Below the pieces are notes generated by a model. The model had not been told where the DNA came from. It made no database searches and saw only the letters and a list, made by a program, of their open reading frames with translations. 64,000 nt of DNA, from the NCBI RefSeq assembly GCF_019429625.1, contig NZ_JAHXRW010000005.1:62001-126000 (forward strand). Direction: 5' to 3'. The stretch is from Celeribacter sp. PS-C1 (GTDB taxonomy: Bacteria > Pseudomonadota > Alphaproteobacteria > Rhodobacterales > Rhodobacteraceae). Positions 26,219 through 34,871 of this stretch are shown here, piece by piece; positions within the stretch are counted from its first letter, which is position 1, and each line of letters starts with the position of its first letter. Position numbers and translations under genes: made by a program.

Positions 26219-28170
26219 TCTTCGGTTTCCCCGTCGTCCTCAGGCGCGGCATCCGCACCCTCTGTCGTCGCAGCGTCTGCCTCAGGCGCCGCATTTTCCC
26301 CCTGCGGCTCCTCAGACGTTTCTTGTTGCGCCTCGTCTTGCGGTGTTGCCGTTTCAGGCTCTTCCGCGTTCAGCAATTTAAATTCGATCCGACGGTTCGC
26401 CTCGCGCCCCTCTTCGGTGTCATTGTCGGCGATCGGCTGGCTTTCGCCGTAGCCTTGAGCGGTAAAGCTCACGCCCGCCACACGGCGCATCAACAGGCCA
26501 TCCAGAACTGAATTGGCGCGTTGGGTCGAGAGGTTAAGGTTCATCACCTCGCCACCTTGGCTGTCGCTGTGCGCACCGATTTCCATCTCGATATCTTCGC
26601 AATCTTCGAGCGCTGCGGCGATCTGGTCGAGAGTTTCATTGGCGGCGGCGTTCAACTCAATCGAGCCGGGGTCAAAGACGATCTTATTTGCAGCGATGCG
26701 CTGGTTGGCGCGGTCCACGCATTCTTGCGGGGTCGGCAGGTTGAGCACCGGATCAAGTTTGCGGACATAGGAGACGTCGATGGTGAATTGTTCGCCATCA
26801 CCCAGCTTCGCGGACAAAAGGCTCGCGATCTCGGCGCGGGCGTTCTCGTTGCCCGTCTCGCCGCGCACGGTCACGAGGTCTTCGGTCATGGTCGCAGAGC
26901 CACGGTTCAGCTGGGCCAGCGCCTCGATGGAGGCCATGGCGCGCAGGGACCAGCCCTCGGGCAGGCTGTCGTCCACGCGCATTGCGGAATAGACCGATTG
27001 GCTGCCGAAGGCGGCTTTGGCCAAGGCTTCGGTTGCGGCTTGGCTCCGCTCGTCGGCGATGCGGCCGCGCAACTGGGTCTGGCCCTCGGGCGAGCGAATG
27101 ACGATGAACTCCGGGCGGGTTTCTTCTTCGGTCTCGGTTTCCGTCTGCGGCAGGCTGCTGTGCAGGGTGAAGGTCGCGGGAAGATCGGCCTCCAGTTCGC
27201 CCACAACCCTGTCGAACAATGACGCTGAGGTGCCTTCGGCGGCGATCAGGCTGACGTCGCCGTCGGAATAGGTGATGCTGCCTTGGCCCAATTCCTGAAG
27301 CGCGCGCATGCCGGTTTCGACGGCCGAGGCCCATTGCGACGTCGGCGACCCGAGGCCGATGGTGCAGGTTGGGTTTTCGATGCCTGCGGCTTTCGCGGCG
27401 GCGAGAATTCGGGCATGACCCGACGGCGTTTCAGCGACACAGGCGTCAAAGCGGGGACCGGTCTCGTCGATGATGAAGCGCACGGTAAAGGGTGTAATCA
27501 CGGGCCGGGGCGCCGCCACGTCGATCGCCACGGGAAGCGTGTCAGGTAGCGCGCGGATCAGGGCGCGCTCGAACGTGACCTTTTGGTCTTTACTGTCGGC
27601 CAGAGCCGTAAGCGTGATGCCGTCGGCTGCGATGGAGATTTTTGCACGCGGCAAAAGACCAATCGCGGTGCGGCCGAATTCCGTGGCATCGCCCCAGTTC
27701 TCAGGCACAGGATAATCCGCCTGTTCCAGTAGATCGGCGACGGAGCCGGTGCCGCTCGCGCGCTTTAGCGCCTCGATAAAACCTTCGCGATCCCAACCGC
27801 TGGGCACCAAGCCGATCAGGGAGATGCCGCTGTCGTTGCGCAACATTTCAATCGAGAAACGCGGCGCGGGGATGTCCTCTTGTTGCACAACGTTCATCAC
27901 GTTGATCACACGGGACGGATCGACCACATGGCCCGCCGCACGTTGGGCGGCCAGTTGCGTCTGTTCGTCCGGTGCAGTGCCGGTGAGCACGATCTGCAAC
28001 CCGTCGCCTTGCACATCCACCCAATCATAGCCGCGCATCACCAATTGGTTTTCCACGGCTTTGGTCGATGTGCCCTCGATCACGCGGGCCCCGATGGCGG
28101 CGCCTGCGAGGCTGAGGATGAGGCCCGCGATGAGGGCGGCGAAGACGGGTAGAAAATCTGAAATTCGCAT
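26215..28170 (-). CDS. OmpA family protein with N-terminal anchor and BON-like region
   Basis: A 651-residue envelope protein. An N-terminal helix (about 8-30) is an uncleaved anchor or signal. Residues 40-120 resemble a BON-type domain (VQGDGLQIVLTGTAPDE), with related repeats following. The C-terminal OmpA peptidoglycan-binding domain (about 480-600) has KIVFDPGSIELNAAANETLDQIA and the IEMEIGAHSDSQG ligand loop. The last 50 residues are an acidic Ala/Glu tail that follows the OmpA domain, which is unusual. Probably anchors envelope to peptidoglycan. Confidence 0.85.
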   Translation of the reverse strand: MRISDFLPVFAALIAGLILSLAGAAIGARVIEGTSTKAVENQLVMRGYDWVDVQGDGLQIVLTGTAPDEQTQLAAQRAAGHVVDPSRVINVMNVVQQEDIPAPRFSIEMLRNDSGISLIGLVPSGWDREGFIEALKRASGTGSVADLLEQADYPVPENWGDATEFGRTAIGLLPRAKISIAADGITLTALADSKDQKVTFERALIRALPDTLPVAIDVAAPRPVITPFTVRFIIDETGPRFDACVAETPSGHARILAAAKAAGIENPTCTIGLGSPTSQWASAVETGMRALQELGQGSITYSDGDVSLIAAEGTSASLFDRVVGELEADLPATFTLHSSLPQTETETEEETRPEFIVIRSPEGQTQLRGRIADERSQAATEALAKAAFGSQSVYSAMRVDDSLPEGWSLRAMASIEALAQLNRGSATMTEDLVTVRGETGNENARAEIASLLSAKLGDGEQFTIDVSYVRKLDPVLNLPTPQECVDRANQRIAANKIVFDPGSIELNAAANETLDQIAAALEDCEDIEMEIGAHSDSQGGEVMNLNLSTQRANSVLDGLLMRRVAGVSFTAQGYGESQPIADNDTEEGREANRRIEFKLLNAEEPETATPQDEAQQETSEEPQGENAAPEADAATTEGADAAPEDDGETEE

Positions 28171-28235
28171 CAGGGAACAAGACGCCTGTTTGTGACTTTG
28201 GCCTTTGTCTTAGGGGGTTCGGCGGATTGCTGCAA

Positions 28236-29201
28236 TCAAAGGAAGATCGCGATGGCAAGAAACAGCGCAGCCAAAAGGCCCGTGTCGCGGTTCGCGCGGA
28301 ACAGATAGAGGCAGCGATCCGGGTCCTCGGTGTCGAGCCGCGCCATCTGCCATGTCATGTGCAGACCCATCGCCCAAGGTGCGCCAAGCGCCACGACGAG
28401 CGCCAAAACCGAACGGTCGGCCAGCGCCTCGATGATGCCGGCGGCCATGAGCACCACAGTGATCACCAGAAAGCGTTTGAGCCAGCGCGGCGTCTCTTCG
28501 CCAAAGCGGCGCGCGGTGGATTTCACCCCGATGAGTGCATCGTCTTCCTTGTCCTGGTGCGCATAAATGGTGTCGTAAAAGATCGTCCAGGCAATGCCCG
28601 CGAGATAGAGAAACACGGGCGCGGTGGTGATTTCGCCTGCGACCGCAGCATAGGCCAACAGCGCGCCCCAGTTGAAGGCGATGCCCAAGAACACCTGCGG
28701 CCACCACGTGAATCTCTTTGCGAAAGGATAGATTGCGACGGGCAAGAGAGAGGCAATGCCGAGCATGATGGCGAGCTTGCCGAAGGTCAGAAGGATCACA
28801 AAAGCGATGAGGCTCTGCGCGATCATCCAAGTTGCGGCCTGTTTTACCGTGACCTGACCGGAGGGAATCGGACGGCTTTTGGTGCGCTCTACCTTGTCGT
28901 CGAAATCCCGGTCGGTGATGTCATTCCATGTGCAGCCCGCACCGCGCATGAGCCACGCGCCCAGAGCGCAGCCGACAATGATCCAGACCGTGCGCAGGCT
29001 CAGCGTGCCGACCTGAGCCGAGGCCAAAAGCGCCCCCCACCAGCATGGGATAAGCAACAACCACGTGCCCACGGGCCGATCCGCCCGCGACAGCCGCAGG
29101 TAGGGGCGTGTGGCAGGGGGCGCAATGCGGTCCACCCAATTGCCCTTCACCGCATCGGCCACTTGTCCGTTCATCTCTGGTGTTGGCTGCTCATCGGTCA
29201 T
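28236..29201 (-). CDS. ubiA: 4-hydroxybenzoate octaprenyltransferase
   Basis: A 321-residue membrane prenyltransferase of ubiquinone synthesis. The two aspartate motifs that bind the prenyl diphosphate through Mg2+ are NDITDRDFD (93-101) and YDTIYAHQDKEDD (about 210-222). About eight helices. The predicted start is 5 bases from the divergent rsmE start; an alternative ATG at residue 10 (MNGQVAD) would widen the gap to 32 bases. Neither has a clear ribosome site. Confidence 0.93.
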   Translation of the reverse strand: MTDEQPTPEMNGQVADAVKGNWVDRIAPPATRPYLRLSRADRPVGTWLLLIPCWWGALLASAQVGTLSLRTVWIIVGCALGAWLMRGAGCTWNDITDRDFDDKVERTKSRPIPSGQVTVKQAATWMIAQSLIAFVILLTFGKLAIMLGIASLLPVAIYPFAKRFTWWPQVFLGIAFNWGALLAYAAVAGEITTAPVFLYLAGIAWTIFYDTIYAHQDKEDDALIGVKSTARRFGEETPRWLKRFLVITVVLMAAGIIEALADRSVLALVVALGAPWAMGLHMTWQMARLDTEDPDRCLYLFRANRDTGLLAALFLAIAIFL

Positions 29202-29206
29202 ATGTA

Positions 29207-29935
29207 ATGTCCATGGTTGAAGCGAAAATCAGGCTCTATGTAGATCACCCGCTGGCTGTGGGGCAATCCATTCCTCTGGAACGGGATCAGGCGCATTATC
29301 TTTTTGGTGTGATGCGGCAAGGAGAGGGCGCATATGTCGCGCTCTTCAATTCCCGTGATGGCGAATTTCTGGCGGAAGTGACGCAGGCGGGTAAGCGTGG
29401 CGGTGAATTGACCTGTCGCGAGAAAACGCGCGAGTTGCAAATTCCGCCGGATCTTTGGCTTTTGTTTGCGCCGATCAAAAAGGCGCGCACCGATTTCATT
29501 GTCGAAAAAGCTGCCGAGATGGGGGCGAAACGCATCGTGCCCGTGGCGACGGATTTCACCAATTCCGAACGCATCCGGCAGGACCGGTTGCAGGCCCACG
29601 CCGTTGAGGCCGCCGAGCAATGCGGCGGGACTTACGTGCCGGAGGTGGCTGATCTGGTGAAACTTGATCGGCTCTTGTCCGATTGGGACGCGGAGCGACA
29701 GATTATGTTCTGTGACGAGACGCTTGTGGGTGCAGAGGAAGCGCTTGGCGATGTGAAAGGTGGTAAATGGGCCATCCTGATCGGGCCAGAGGGCGGGTTC
29801 TCGGAGGCCGAGCGCAAGCGCCTGCATACGCTGCCCTATGCCCATGCCGTCTCGCTTGGTCCCCGCATCTTGCGCGCGGACACGGCGGCGGTCGCGGCGC
29901 TGACCATCTGGCAGCAACAGCTCGGAGACTGGTGA
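29207..29935 (+). CDS. rsmE: 16S rRNA m3U1498 methyltransferase
   Basis: A 242-residue SPOUT methyltransferase. The N-terminal PUA-like domain includes LERDQAHYLFGVMR, and the C-terminal knot that binds SAM has LIGPEGGFSEAE and LGPRILRADTA. It methylates N3 of U1498 in the 30S decoding region. Two starts (29207 or 29213) are possible; a longer frame into ubiA is rejected. Its stop overlaps the start of the next gene. Confidence 0.93.
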   Translation: MSMVEAKIRLYVDHPLAVGQSIPLERDQAHYLFGVMRQGEGAYVALFNSRDGEFLAEVTQAGKRGGELTCREKTRELQIPPDLWLLFAPIKKARTDFIVEKAAEMGAKRIVPVATDFTNSERIRQDRLQAHAVEAAEQCGGTYVPEVADLVKLDRLLSDWDAERQIMFCDETLVGAEEALGDVKGGKWAILIGPEGGFSEAERKRLHTLPYAHAVSLGPRILRADTAAVAALTIWQQQLGDW

Positions 29936-30441
29936 TGCGCCCCGAGGTGAAAGCCCTGCTCTGGCGCTGGCGCGAGGTTGTCGTTGCACTGGTGGTCGTG
30001 GCGCTCATGGGGCTTTGGGCCGCGTCCTCTTTCGGCGTCATGCGCTGGATCGCATTTGCGTTCACCGCGCTCTCCGTGATCTTCGGCATTGCGGCCATTC
30101 AGCGCGCCCGTTTCGACCGGGGAGGCGGCGGCTTTGGCGCTGTCGAAGTGGACGAAGGCGTCGTTTCATTCTTTTCACCCCTGACGGGCGGCCAAGTTGA
30201 GATTGAGGCGCTGACTGCCGTCACCTTGATCCCCACGGGCGAGGGCCATGCGCATTGGCAATTGGACGCCCCCGGGCAGCCGTCTCTGACCATCCCCGTC
30301 AACGCCCACGGGGCCGAGGCGCTCTTTGATGTCTTCGTCACGCTCGAGGGCCTTGAGACCGAAAAAATGCTGCGCCAGATCAAACAGACCCCGGATCACC
30401 CCGTCGTGATCTGGCGGAAACGCACAGCGGTTCTTCACTGA
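29935..30441 (+). CDS. Conserved membrane protein of unknown function
   Basis: A 168-residue protein beginning at the ATG that overlaps the rsmE stop (TGATG). Two N-terminal helices (about 14-34 and 38-58) are followed by a soluble beta-rich domain of about 100 residues (AVEVDEGVVSFFSPLTGG onwards) that may be PH-like. The rsmE coupling is seen in relatives. No enzymatic motif is evident. Confidence 0.78.
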   Translation: MRPEVKALLWRWREVVVALVVVALMGLWAASSFGVMRWIAFAFTALSVIFGIAAIQRARFDRGGGGFGAVEVDEGVVSFFSPLTGGQVEIEALTAVTLIPTGEGHAHWQLDAPGQPSLTIPVNAHGAEALFDVFVTLEGLETEKMLRQIKQTPDHPVVIWRKRTAVLH

Positions 30442-30538
30442 GCGCAAATCACAGAAGGCGCAGGCCGCATTGACTTCGCCGCCCGCATCGCACAACTGTA
30501 CCCGAACGACTTTCAACTCTTTCGGAGCACCTTCCCCC

Positions 30539-31909
30539 ATGTCTATTCCTCAATCCGGCGGCGGGCCGATCGAAAGCTATGACGATCTCGTGGGCTATTT
30601 TGCTGAGGGCTGTAAGCCCAAAGAACAGTGGAAAATCGGCACTGAGCACGAGAAATTCGGCTATTGCGAAGATGCTCTGAAACCGCTGCCCTACAAGGGC
30701 GAGCGTTCGATCAAAGCCATCCTCGAAGGCTTGCAGGACCGCTATGGCTGGAACCCGATTTTCGAGGGCGAGCACCTCATCGGGCTTGAGCTGAACGGGG
30801 CGAATATTTCTCTGGAGCCGGGTGGTCAGCTGGAATTGTCCGGCGCGCCGTTGGACAACATCCACCAGACCTGTGACGAGGTGAATGAACACCTCAAAGA
30901 AGTGCACACCATCGCCGACGAAGTGGGCGCGCGCTTCATCGGTCTCGGCATGGCGCCGACCTGGACCCATGACGAGATGCCCTTGATGCCCAAAGGCCGT
31001 TACAAGCTGATGGATTCCTACATGGAGACTGTGGGCGAGACCGGCAAAGACATGATGCGCCGCACCTGTACCGTGCAGGTGAACCTCGATTTCGCTTCCG
31101 AGGCCGACATGGTGCAGAAATTCCGCACCGCTCTGGCGTTGCAACCCGTCGCGACCGCTTTGTTCGCCAATTCGCCCTTCAAAGAGGGCAAGCTCAACGG
31201 TCACAAATCCTGGCGGTCGCGCATCTGGCGCCACCTCGACGCCTCGCGCACCGGCATGCTGCCGTTTGTGTTTGAGGACGGCATGAGCTTTGAGCGCTAT
31301 GTCGAATATGCTCTCGATGTGCCGATGTATTTCGTCTACCGCGATGGCAAATATATCAACGCGCTGGGCCAGTCCTTCCGCGATTTTCTCAAAGGCGAAC
31401 TGCCCGCGATGCCCGGCGAAAAGCCGACGATGTCGGATTGGGCGGATCACCTCACCACGTTGTTCCCCGAGGCGCGGATCAAGAAATACATGGAGATGCG
31501 CGGCGCCGATGGTGGCCCGTGGCGTCGTCTCTGTGCGCTTCCGGCCTTCTGGGTCGGCCTGATGTATGACCAGACCGCGCTCGATGCGACCTCCGATCTG
31601 ATCAAAGGCTGGACGCCCGAGTTCCGCGAAGAGCTGCGCGTGGCGGCCTCCGTCGATGCGCTGAACGCCGAAGTCGGCGGTGTGAAAATGCTCGATCTCG
31701 CGCGCGAATGTGTGTCGATTGCCGAGGCCGGCCTCAAAGCCCGTGGTCGTGCGGGCGCGGGCGGCATGGTGCCCGACGAAACCCACTTCCTGAGTGCGCT
31801 CAAGGACAGCATCGAAACCGGCCAAGCGCCTGCGGACGAGTTGATCGCGCATTTCAACGGCGATTGGAACGGCGACGTCACACGCGTTTTCGGCGAATAC
31901 AGCTACTGA
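30539..31909 (+). CDS. gshA: Glutamate-cysteine ligase (plant/proteobacterial type)
   Basis: A 456-residue class of gamma-glutamylcysteine synthetase shared by plants and Alphaproteobacteria; it makes the first intermediate of glutathione from glutamate, cysteine and ATP. Recognisable stretches include WKIGTEHEKFGY, ISLEPGGQLELSG and RRTCTVQVNLDF. I start at MSIPQSGG; upstream in-frame residues are not family-like. A two-way terminator follows the stop. Confidence 0.94.
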   Translation: MSIPQSGGGPIESYDDLVGYFAEGCKPKEQWKIGTEHEKFGYCEDALKPLPYKGERSIKAILEGLQDRYGWNPIFEGEHLIGLELNGANISLEPGGQLELSGAPLDNIHQTCDEVNEHLKEVHTIADEVGARFIGLGMAPTWTHDEMPLMPKGRYKLMDSYMETVGETGKDMMRRTCTVQVNLDFASEADMVQKFRTALALQPVATALFANSPFKEGKLNGHKSWRSRIWRHLDASRTGMLPFVFEDGMSFERYVEYALDVPMYFVYRDGKYINALGQSFRDFLKGELPAMPGEKPTMSDWADHLTTLFPEARIKKYMEMRGADGGPWRRLCALPAFWVGLMYDQTALDATSDLIKGWTPEFREELRVAASVDALNAEVGGVKMLDLARECVSIAEAGLKARGRAGAGGMVPDETHFLSALKDSIETGQAPADELIAHFNGDWNGDVTRVFGEYSY

Positions 31910-31957
31910 GCGCTGCACCGCCCTTTTTGGCTTTGACGTAAGCCTTGCTCATTGTGC

Positions 31958-31980
31958 GTGCGATCCCTCAGGGATCGCAC
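31958..31980. terminator. Bidirectional terminator between gshA and the DUF805 gene
   Basis: A perfect stem, GTGCGATCCC (31958-31967) with GGGATCGCAC (31971-31980), and a 3-base TCA loop that could close further. It lies between two convergent genes, with a short TTT on the plus side, and can serve both. Confidence 0.7.
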
Positions 31981-31998
31981 TTTCCAATTCTGGGTGCT

Positions 31999-32379
31999 TT
32001 ATTCGGTGATCGGGTCCGGCCCAAACCGGTTTGCGCCCTCGGTGCCTTTGGTCAGGGCCCAGACCAACATGATCACCCAGCCGATGATCGGGATGAGGAT
32101 CAGGAACGCCCACCAGCCGGAGCGGTTGATGTCGTGCAAGCGCCGCACCCAAACCGAGAGACCCGGCAGGAAGACGGCGAGCGAGAACAGGCCTGCCAAC
32201 ACGCCGACTGAGCTTGTGTCCGGGTCCGGCACGCCGAAAAAGATCGTGTCCGCGCCACCGAAAATGGCGTTGCCGATCAGCACGAACAGCGTCCACCACC
32301 AATACTCTGCGCGTCGCGCGCGCCCTTGAAAGGTGACATATTTCGAAAAACAGGTTTTGACGGCAGTTATGAAATTCAT
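31999..32379 (-). CDS. DUF805 family membrane protein
   Basis: A 126-residue inner-membrane protein beginning MNFITAVKTC, with AGGGGAAAG before the ATG; a longer frame has no ribosome site. The family's motif RLHDINRSGWW and the final KGTEGANRFGPDP are clear, with three to four helices in between. DUF805 proteins are widespread but lack a settled function. Confidence 0.9.
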   Translation of the reverse strand: MNFITAVKTCFSKYVTFQGRARRAEYWWWTLFVLIGNAIFGGADTIFFGVPDPDTSSVGVLAGLFSLAVFLPGLSVWVRRLHDINRSGWWAFLILIPIIGWVIMLVWALTKGTEGANRFGPDPITE

Positions 32380-32451
32380 GATCTTTCCCCTAATAATTGA
32401 GGGGAAGTGTCCTCGACCCACGCGGCTTCCATCAAGGGGAAATTGGCGCAT

Positions 32452-33045
32452 TTACCCCTTTTGACCGATTTTCGTCTCCGTGCCTGCCTTAAGGCGCGCA
32501 ATGTTGTCACGGTGTTTGTAGAAAATCAGGCCGGTCAGGACGAGCACCAAGATTGCGCCGTGCAAGTGGTAGAAAAACGCTGCGTAGAGCGGCGCCAGAA
32601 GGGCGGCGATCAGGGCCGAGAGGCTTGAGTAGCGCGTGATCACCGCCACCAAAAGCCATGTGCCGCAGGCCAAAAGCCCGACCGGCCAAGACAGTGCCAA
32701 CAGCGTGCCGAGGAAGGTTGCGACACCCTTGCCACCCTTGAAACGCAAAAATACCGGATAAAGATGCCCGAGCATTGCGAAAAGCCCGGCGATCCCGGCC
32801 AGTTGTTCGCCCAAGATGGCCCGAGCCAAGATCACAGCCAACGCGCCTTTGCCGCTGTCGCCCAAAAGCGTAAGGAAGGCCGCCAACTTGTTGCCGGTGC
32901 GCAAAACATTCGTCGCGCCGATGTTGCCCGACCCGATCTGGCGCAGATCGCCAAGTCCAAAAAGCCGTGCCATGACGATGCCAAATGGGATCGAGCCCAG
33001 AAGATAGGCCAGAAGCGCGGTGATGATCATCAAGAACAGCGTCAT
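32452..33045 (-). CDS. plsY: Glycerol-3-phosphate acyltransferase
   Basis: A 197-residue membrane enzyme that transfers the acyl group from acyl-phosphate to glycerol 3-phosphate, the first step of phospholipid synthesis. The three conserved loops are IGSGNIGATNVLR (about 37-49), HLYPVFLRFKGGKGVAT (about 93-109) and the C-terminal segment. It follows the pyrX gene by 48 bases and may be part of that transcript. Confidence 0.94.
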   Translation of the reverse strand: MTLFLMIITALLAYLLGSIPFGIVMARLFGLGDLRQIGSGNIGATNVLRTGNKLAAFLTLLGDSGKGALAVILARAILGEQLAGIAGLFAMLGHLYPVFLRFKGGKGVATFLGTLLALSWPVGLLACGTWLLVAVITRYSSLSALIAALLAPLYAAFFYHLHGAILVLVLTGLIFYKHRDNIARLKAGTETKIGQKG

Positions 33046-33093
33046 TGGCTTTTCCTTGGTTTAAATACTCAAAATCGGATGCTGCGGCGGGGG

Positions 33094-34359
33094 TCAGCCG
33101 TCGAAAACCCGCATCCCGTCGACCCAGGTGCCTTTGACAATGCCCTGCATCCGGGCGCCGTCAAAGGGGGTATTCTTGGATTTCGAACGGAGCTTGAAAC
33201 GATCCAGCACAAAGGGCGCATCCGGGTCAAAGAGCACGAGATCCGCAGGCGCGCCCTCGGTCAAGCGACCGCTCGCAAGCCCAAGCCGTTTCGCAGGGTT
33301 CAACGCCATCGCGCGGAACAGTTCCGGCAGGGTCAATTGGCCAGCGTGGTAGAGGCGAAGCGCGGCGGGCAGCAACGTCTCAAGCCCCACGGCCCCGGAG
33401 GCGGCTTCTTCAAACGGCAGACGCTTGCTCTCTTCGTCCTGCGGTGTGTGCATCGAAGAGATCACGTCGATCAGACCGGAGGCCACGGCCTCGACCATCG
33501 CCAACCGGTCGTCTTCGGAGCGCAGCGGCGGTTTGACTTTGAAGAACGTCCTGTAGTCGCCCACGTCCAACTCGTTGAGCGTCAGGTGGTGGATCGACAC
33601 ACCCGCGGTGACGTCGAACCCGTTCTGCTTCGCCCGTTCTAGCGCCGGAAGCGCGCGGGCGGTGGTGATCTGGTCGAAGTGATAGCTGACGCCGGTCATC
33701 TCAATCAGCGTCAGATCGCGGTCGAGGCCCATGCGTTCCGCCATCGGCGACACGGCGGGCAGGCCACGAAGGGCTGCGAATTTTCCGGAGGTGGCGGCGG
33801 CACCTTTTGAAAGACCCGGCTCCTGCGGGTGGCCGATCACCAGCGCGCCACAGGATTTCGCGTAGGTCAGCGCGCGCTGCAACACTTTGGTGTTCTCGAT
33901 GACATGATCGCAATCGGTAAAGGCCACGGCGCCCGCATCCCGCATAAACCCGATCTCGACCATCTCGCGGCCCTCGCGGCCTTTGGTGAGAGCGGAGAGG
34001 TGTTTGACTTTGATGATGGCGTCAGAGGCGGCGCGGCGCTGGACGAACTCCAACACTTCGGGCGTGTCAATTGCGCTCAGCGTATCGGGACGGGTGACGA
34101 TTGTCGTGACCCCGCCCGCGGCGGCGGCGCGACCGGCGGAGGCAAAGCTTTCCTTGTGGCGTTCGCCGGGTTCGGAGACTTTGACGCCCAGATCGACGAT
34201 CCCGGGCGCGAGACATTTGCCGCCGCAGTCCACAGTTTCGCCCATCGGCGGCGTACCTGCTCCGCTCTCCGCGATGACATCGCCCTCGACGCGCAGCCAC
34301 CCCAAAGTGTCGGTCTGGGTTTCCGGGTCGATCAGGCGGGCATTGGTGAAAATGGTCAT
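33094..34359 (-). CDS. Dihydroorotase-like protein, catalytically inactive (PyrC'/PyrX type)
   Basis: A 421-residue protein with the dihydroorotase amidohydrolase fold. The first metal motif, normally DxHxH, reads DLGVKVSEPG: both histidines are gone. The catalytic Asp region, normally TDHAPH, reads SSMHTPQ, so the Asp is lost too. Some later histidines (IGHP, HHLTLNE) remain. The frame is intact, so this is not decay. In pseudomonads an inactive homologue, PyrC', is a structural partner of aspartate transcarbamoylase, and here the gene is in the pyrB operon. A genuine pyrC is expected elsewhere in the genome. Confidence 0.85.
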   Translation of the reverse strand: MTIFTNARLIDPETQTDTLGWLRVEGDVIAESGAGTPPMGETVDCGGKCLAPGIVDLGVKVSEPGERHKESFASAGRAAAAGGVTTIVTRPDTLSAIDTPEVLEFVQRRAASDAIIKVKHLSALTKGREGREMVEIGFMRDAGAVAFTDCDHVIENTKVLQRALTYAKSCGALVIGHPQEPGLSKGAAATSGKFAALRGLPAVSPMAERMGLDRDLTLIEMTGVSYHFDQITTARALPALERAKQNGFDVTAGVSIHHLTLNELDVGDYRTFFKVKPPLRSEDDRLAMVEAVASGLIDVISSMHTPQDEESKRLPFEEAASGAVGLETLLPAALRLYHAGQLTLPELFRAMALNPAKRLGLASGRLTEGAPADLVLFDPDAPFVLDRFKLRSKSKNTPFDGARMQGIVKGTWVDGMRVFDG

Positions 34360-34871
34360 ACAGAGCCTTTCTGAATATCGCGGATCAGCCCGTAGACGGT
34401 GCGGGCATCGGGGATGAGGGCAAACGCGGGCGCGCTGTCGAATTGTTCGCCGACAATCGGTTCTGCGCGGGTGTTGAAACTGATGGTGCCGGGCTCTTGG
34501 CCGTCAAATTCCACGCCCACAGAGGGGCGCAGATCGAGGGCCAAAAGGGTCTTGCCGGAGAACGGCATGTCGCTGGCGAAGAACGCGCGCCGGGAGCTGA
34601 GCGAATACCATGTGCGCCGTGCAATGAAGGGGCCGAGAAGCAAGGGGGCGAAGGCGACGGAGAGGCCGGTGATGAATTGGAAAAGGCCAAAGACCCAGAA
34701 CCCGCCCGCGAGGAAAGCGTTCACCATCCAGAACAGGGCAAATCCCGCAAAGACCACGCCGAAAAACGCAAACGGCAGACCGGGGCCGCGCCATTGGATC
34801 TTTTGATCCGGCTGCCCTTGCCACAACACCCGTTCATTGGGGTGGAGAATGTCCGCCCAGCCTTCGGTCAT
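34356..34871 (-). CDS. Two-helix membrane protein, bacterial-PH-like
   Basis: A 171-residue protein of unknown function. It begins with HPNERVLWQGQPDQKI, the usual lead-in to bacterial PH-like domain proteins, followed by two helices at about 32-54 and 58-84, then a beta-rich part (YSLSSRRAFFAS onwards). It overlaps both its neighbours by four bases (ATGA), lying between the pyrB-side unknown gene and the pyrX gene. Confidence 0.8.
   Translation of the reverse strand: MTEGWADILHPNERVLWQGQPDQKIQWRGPGLPFAFFGVVFAGFALFWMVNAFLAGGFWVFGLFQFITGLSVAFAPLLLGPFIARRTWYSLSSRRAFFASDMPFSGKTLLALDLRPSVGVEFDGQEPGTISFNTRAEPIVGEQFDSAPAFALIPDARTVYGLIRDIQKGSV

Noticed and set aside
30449-31918. A 489-codon antisense frame over gshA
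   Set aside because: No recognisable domain and full overlap with a clear gshA.
33094-34359. Calling the dihydroorotase-like gene a pseudogene
   Set aside because: The frame is full length and tightly embedded in an operon; loss of catalytic residues fits a structural role, not decay.
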